The position numbers and the translations under genes are program-made. Positions 13,032-16,003 of a stretch of DNA of 16,003 nt are shown here, in pieces. Each line of letters starts with the position of its first letter. Within the stretch, counting starts at the first letter, position 1. Below the pieces are notes generated by a model. It saw nothing but the letters and a program-made list of their open reading frames with translations, searched no databases and was not told where the DNA came from. This DNA is from SYIM01 sp039800205 (GTDB taxonomy: Bacteria; Pseudomonadota; Gammaproteobacteria; Burkholderiales; Burkholderiaceae_E). The stretch is taken from assembly GCA_039800205.1 (NCBI GenBank), contig JBDLRB010000179.1:1-16003 (forward strand). Reading direction: 5' to 3'.

Positions 13032-15020
13032 GTGGTGATCGTTAAGGTACAAAACGATCAAAACCCCGCCAACGATCGTGCGGACTACATGGATGAGGCC
13101 ACGGGGGTGGCCAAAGACCTGGGCGATGCAGTGCTCTCCAGCATGGGCGAGATCGTCACCCTGAATGGCGTCATCACGCTGAACGTCAATATCCTGACCG
13201 CGCTCGCTTATCACGAGGCCGCTGAAGCAGCGAAAGGCGCGCCGCTGACCGCGCCGCTGGTCCGTGACACCAACGCGGCTGTGGCGAAGGCTTTCGGATT
13301 GGAGAGCCTCACCGAGGGCGACATCAAGACCATCGTTGATCAGAGCGGCAACGCATCATCCTCGAACAAGTACGGGGATTTGTTGGCAGCGCTGTCGGGG
13401 GCCGACAAGAATAATGGTGGGAGCGTCAAGGCTACGCTCGATGCGCTAATTTACGAGGTCAGCGTAACGGGGGCAACCGCCACCTTGACCCCGGCCGTTA
13501 CAACCCTGCTAAGTGAAGGTGCCAAGACTGTCGATCCGGCTAACTCGAAGGGCTTGCTGAGTACGGTTCAGAGCGCACTTCAATCGAGCAGTACCACGAC
13601 ACCGCCTTCGACACCGCCCTCGACACCCCCCTCATCACCGGTGACAACAGACACCACGCCGCCTGTGGCGAGCGTGACGACTGCGACCATTGCCAATACC
13701 GGCAGCGCAGTGGTGCGAAGCACCGAACCCGGCACTGCGTATCTGGTTAGCAGTACCGTGTCGGTGTCCAACCTCGCCTCCATCACCTCGGCGGCCGACA
13801 ATCTGTGGAACCCGGTGGCCATCAGTGCGGCCAACACCGACACCAACCTAGCCGCCACGGGCCTTGTGGAGGGTACCTACAGGGTTTATGCCGTTGATGC
13901 CGCGGGCAACCTCTCGGCCCCGTCCCTCGACAGCATTACCATTACCCTCCCCCCACCCGAGCCAGTTGAGCTATCGAATATTGCGTTAGGCATCGGTGGC
14001 TTTGTGATCAACGGCCAGGCGGCGAACGACCAGAGCGGCTTCAGCGTGGCCTCAGCCGGGGACGTGAATGGCGATGGCCAGGCGGACCTGATTGTGGGGG
14101 CCTACCAGGCCGACCCCGCTGCAGGAAGCAATGCAGGGAAGAGCTATGTGGTTTTCGGCAAGTCCTCCGGGACGGCGATTGACTTGTCAGCTGTTGAAGC
14201 GGGCACCGGTGGCTTTGTAATCAACGGCCAGGCGGCGGGCAATTTTAGCGGGTACAGCGTGGCCTCAGCCGGGGACGTGAATGGCGATGGCCTGGCCGAC
14301 CTGATTGTGGGTGCCGGGAACGCCGACCCAGCTGCAGGAAGCGATGCAGGCAAGAGTTATGTGATCTTCGGCAGCACCACCGGCGCCTTCACGAAGACTG
14401 CTGTCGACGAGCTGGGCACCACCGGCAATGACGCGCTCTCAGACACTGGCGCCGCCAAGACCCTGGTGGGCGGCGCAGGCAATGACATCCTCTCGGCCAC
14501 GGCCGCAAGCGTGCTCTACGGCGGCAGTGGCAATGACAGTTTCCAGATCGACGCTGCCATGATCACCGCCCTGCTGGCACCCATGGGCAGCGGCGGTAAC
14601 GTCGATCAGTTGGCCCGCATCGATGGCGGTACCGGCATTGACACGATTGCACTCTCAGGTGGCGGGCTGGCCCTGGACCTCACGCAAATCGCTAACCAGT
14701 CTGCCAGCAACACGAACGGCAGCAGCCGCATAAACAGCATTGAGGCGATAGACCTCACCGGAACCGGCAACAACACCTTGAAGCTCAAGGTGAACGATCT
14801 GTTCGACATGACCGGGTTCTATACCTTCGCCGCCACCGGGCGACGCCAGTTGCTCGTGAAGGGCAATACCGGCGATGCGGTCGATTTGGACGATGGCAGC
14901 GGCACCACGGGATGGACCCAGGCGGGTACTCAGACGATCGACTCAGTCACCTACGACGCGTGGAACCACAACACGAGCCTTGCGACCCTGTATGTCGCGC
15001 CGAGCATCAGTGTGATCTGA
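13032..15020 (+). CDS. C-terminal part of the same T1SS adhesin: Ig-like, FG-GAP and RTX-like repeats
   Basis: 662 residues in the same frame as 12438-13025, separated only by TAG and two codons. A GTG at 13032 or ATG at 13089 could restart translation, but neither has a good SD. Order: remaining Ig-like and helical region (to about 185); a Pro/Ser/Thr linker (about 189-210, PPSTPPSTPPSSP); an Ig-like domain ending TYRVYAVDAAGNLSAP; two FG-GAP repeats from about 322 to 448, each with DVNGDG(Q/L)ADLIVGA calcium-binding loops; RTX-like GGAGNDIL and GGSGNDSF nonapeptides (about 480-502); and a C-terminal domain with DGGTGIDTIALSGGG, SINSIEAIDLTGTGNN-type sequence and a short hydrophobic tail, as in T1SS substrates. 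It is expected to be a Ca2+-folded surface or biofilm protein. No T1SS transporter genes are in the window. Confidence 0.78.
   Translation: MVIVKVQNDQNPANDRADYMDEATGVAKDLGDAVLSSMGEIVTLNGVITLNVNILTALAYHEAAEAAKGAPLTAPLVRDTNAAVAKAFGLESLTEGDIKTIVDQSGNASSSNKYGDLLAALSGADKNNGGSVKATLDALIYEVSVTGATATLTPAVTTLLSEGAKTVDPANSKGLLSTVQSALQSSSTTTPPSTPPSTPPSSPVTTDTTPPVASVTTATIANTGSAVVRSTEPGTAYLVSSTVSVSNLASITSAADNLWNPVAISAANTDTNLAATGLVEGTYRVYAVDAAGNLSAPSLDSITITLPPPEPVELSNIALGIGGFVINGQAANDQSGFSVASAGDVNGDGQADLIVGAYQADPAAGSNAGKSYVVFGKSSGTAIDLSAVEAGTGGFVINGQAAGNFSGYSVASAGDVNGDGLADLIVGAGNADPAAGSDAGKSYVIFGSTTGAFTKTAVDELGTTGNDALSDTGAAKTLVGGAGNDILSATAASVLYGGSGNDSFQIDAAMITALLAPMGSGGNVDQLARIDGGTGIDTIALSGGGLALDLTQIANQSASNTNGSSRINSIEAIDLTGTGNNTLKLKVNDLFDMTGFYTFAATGRRQLLVKGNTGDAVDLDDGSGTTGWTQAGTQTIDSVTYDAWNHNTSLATLYVAPSISVI
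13995..14375 (+). repeat. Two tandem FG-GAP-coding repeats, 213-bp period
   Basis: Unit 1 starts at 13995 and unit 2 at 14208, both with GGTGGCTTTGT(G/A)ATCAACG. A long block is almost base-identical between units: in each the sequence around GTGGCCTCAGCCGGGGACGT is followed by GAATGGCGATGGCC. Each unit is 71 codons and encodes one beta-propeller blade with a DxNxDGxxD calcium loop. Only two units are present, whereas a full propeller needs about seven, so the array is probably contracted. Confidence 0.85.
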
Positions 15021-15028
15021 GGTCCAAA

Positions 15029-15063
15029 GGGGGGCTCTATGCCCCCTGCGGGTAACAGCCCGC
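15029..15063 (+). terminator. Tandem hairpins after the adhesin, possible terminator
   Basis: Eight bases past the adhesin stop, GGGGGGC (15029-15035) pairs with GCCCCCT (15041-15047) around loop TCTAT (the outermost pair is G-T). Directly after, GCGGG (15048-15052) pairs with CCCGC (15059-15063). There is no T-run, so termination efficiency is uncertain. Confidence 0.4.
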
Positions 15064-15086
15064 TTGGCATACGCTTTGTTCTCTAA

Positions 15087-15337
15087 GATCAGGCCTCGCC
15101 CAACAGTCTGTCGGTCACCGAATTCACTACCGCGGGGTTCACCAAAGGCTTCATGGTGACCTACCTCGGCCAGACAGGCATGGATCAATGGTCGCTTGCC
15201 GCCAAGATGGATTTGGTAGGTGACGGCGACGGCGATGATCAGCAGGCCATTGCAAGCTTGAACGGCGGTACCGGTATCGACACGCTGAAACTCGACGGCG
15301 CGGGGTAAGCGCTCGCCTAGGGAATCGCTGAACAAAT
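15087..15337 (+). pseudogene. Remnant of a second T1SS adhesin C-terminal region
   Basis: The frame from 15087 (after TAA) to TAA at 15306 has no start and reads through TTAGFTKGFMVTYLGQTGMD, then LVGDGDGDDQQAI and NGGTGIDTLKLDGAG. The last phrase matches DGGTGIDTIALSGGG in the adhesin upstream, and at DNA level GGCGGTACCGG..AT.GACACG is shared between 14624 and 15262. Similarity appears to continue past the stop: the adhesin's ALDLTQIANQ corresponds here to AL-A-stop-GIAEQ, with TAA at 15306 and TAG in the same frame shortly after, and then ends near 15337. So this is a truncated paralogous tail with at least two nonsense changes. Confidence 0.65.
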
Positions 15338-15614
15338 CGGCTTTTTCAACCTTGTGAACTCGAAAATCTACAAACCATCTGCTCGACGACCTGAATTGGT
15401 CAGAAACCGCCCTTTTTCGAGCCAAAAAACGGCTCTGTCGGGTGCTTGTCGAGGCCGACCGCTCGGGAAATCGATTTGGCTTAAGTTGGGCCTGTGGTTT
15501 GCGGTAACGAGCTGCTCAATCGCTATCTTGCCGGCGCCAGCGAAAGTCCGGAAGACTGGCCAGATTGAACCCCCGCGAGGCCTACGGGCTGAGCGGGCCC
15601 ATCATGCCCGCCAT
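15338..15614. other. Spacer with unrecognised coding-like fragments
   Basis: No intact gene. A plus-strand frame 15358-15507 without a good start reads LLDDLNWSETALFRAKKRL, then CRVLVEADRSGNRFGL. The second part faintly recalls the 'LCRWVLEAE..G.RYGLRLPG' stretch of DUF58 proteins, but it is too short to call. Another frame contains ELLNRYLAGASESPEDWPD. These may be gene remnants. A GCGGGC/GCCCGC inverted repeat at 15593-15611, just after the higA stop, has no T-run. Confidence 0.4.
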
Positions 15615-15920
15615 TTAAGCGACCATCGTCAAAGGCTCGATTTCTCGTTGGATCAGTTTGGCGCTCAGCTTTTCAGCCTTACGCAGGTCATAGGCTGCCT
15701 GCAAGGCAAGCCAACCCTGAGCCTCACTGCCGAAATAGCGCTCAAGGCGCAGCGCAGTATCTGCCGACACACCGCGCTTGCCGTCGACGATTTCGCGCAG
15801 ACGGGAGTAAGGCACACGCAAAGCCAGCGAAAGGGCACGAACGCTCATGCCCATTGGCTTGATGTAGTCCTCCAGCAAGACCTCACCTGGATGAACGGGG
15901 CGCATTCCGTTTTTGAACAT
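15615..15920 (-). CDS. higA: HigA-family antitoxin (XRE-type HTH)
   Basis: A 101-residue member of the HigA/VapI addiction-module antitoxins, DNA-binding proteins that neutralise the HigB mRNase and repress their own operon. The N-terminus has the family phrase RPVHPGEVLLEDYIKPMGMS (7-26). The helix-turn-helix follows with RALSLALRVPYSRLREIVDG (28-47), then KRGVSADTALRLERYFG (48-64) and the C-terminal WLALQAAYDLRKAEK. The start ATG has GAGGA six bases before it. It lies 18 bases downstream of the toxin, the usual higB-higA order. All parts look intact. Autoregulation is expected from the family; the operator would lie outside the window, upstream of higB. Confidence 0.93.
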   Translation of the reverse strand: MFKNGMRPVHPGEVLLEDYIKPMGMSVRALSLALRVPYSRLREIVDGKRGVSADTALRLERYFGSEAQGWLALQAAYDLRKAEKLSAKLIQREIEPLTMVA

Positions 15921-15938
15921 GATGGTCCTCTGTCTCGG

Positions 15939-16003
15939 TCAATGTGGATCTTCGATCACAACATCGAATGGGCCGCTCGGCCCCCATTTGAACGTCAGTC
16001 GCC
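15939..16003 (-). CDS. higB: HigB-family toxin, C-terminal end (cut by window edge)
   Basis: Only the last 20 codons are inside the window: RLTFKWGPSGPFDVVIEDPH then TGA. The pattern R(L/I)xFxW...GPxDVxIxDxH at the extreme C-terminus is typical of HigB/RelE-type ribosome-dependent mRNA interferases, and the next gene is a HigA antitoxin 18 bases away. The rest of the toxin, with most active-site residues, is beyond the right edge, so whether it is intact cannot be judged. Confidence 0.8.
   Translation of the reverse strand, partial: RLTFKWGPSGPFDVVIEDPH

Noticed and set aside
13100..13120. Possible copy of the tRNA-Phe 3' end (TTGGCCACC on the minus strand)
   Set aside because: Only nine bases match, in inverted orientation and inside the adhesin coding region; not an attachment-site duplication.
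15315..15350. GGGAATCGCTGAACAAATCGGC as an insertion-sequence end
   Set aside because: It aligns better with the adhesin's own ATCGCTAACCAG segment near 14690, so it belongs to the adhesin-tail relic; no matching inverted end or transposase was seen.

Overview
The window looks like the chromosome of a high-GC betaproteobacterium, probably in the Burkholderiales. The main reasons are the block rpe-gph-trpE with four-base gene overlaps, divergent from apaG and mltA, and the pair of a UbiH-type hydroxylase and dsbC. The assignment is by gene order and protein style only; no rRNA or marker phylogeny is available here.

Bases 1-4330 are read on the minus strand. They run rpe, gph, trpE, then an acyl-CoA dehydrogenase and the first 51 codons of a probable HTD2/MaoC-type hydratase at the left edge. 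rpe/gph and gph/trpE overlap by four bases and are surely co-transcribed. trpE is followed after 17 bases by the acyl-CoA dehydrogenase and not by trpG, so the usual trp gene order is broken here. From 4443 to 6057 the plus strand carries apaG and the lytic transglycosylase mltA. Between them, on the minus strand, is a 31-residue single-pass membrane protein with a very good ribosome binding site.

Bases 6104-11289 are again minus strand and probably one transcription unit: a TcuA/fumarate-reductase-like flavoprotein, an SDR oxidoreductase, an Asp/Glu-racemase-superfamily protein, a UbiH-type monooxygenase and dsbC. The first three look like a small catabolic cassette of unknown substrate placed upstream of ubiH-dsbC. 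The racemase-like member lacks the second catalytic cysteine of its family.

A tRNA-Phe(GAA) with a strong terminator lies at 11439-11550. Everything to its right has an accessory character. About 0.9 kb of decayed DNA holds the C-terminal part of a phage-type GH108 lysozyme and a 17-bp inverted repeat. Then comes a type I secreted, FG-GAP/RTX-like adhesin split by one in-frame amber codon (TAG at 13023). Behind it is a broken second copy of the same kind of adhesin tail. At the right edge is a higBA toxin-antitoxin module, with the toxin cut by the window end. This suggests an old insertion region next to tRNA-Phe, although no integrase or attachment-site duplication is visible here.

The most interesting items are the amber-interrupted adhesin, the racemase-like protein with Cys replaced by Glu, the three-gene cassette around it, the acyl-CoA dehydrogenase inserted behind trpE, and the tiny membrane protein between apaG and mltA. 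I did not find a CRISPR array, a complete mobile element or a clear new defence system.
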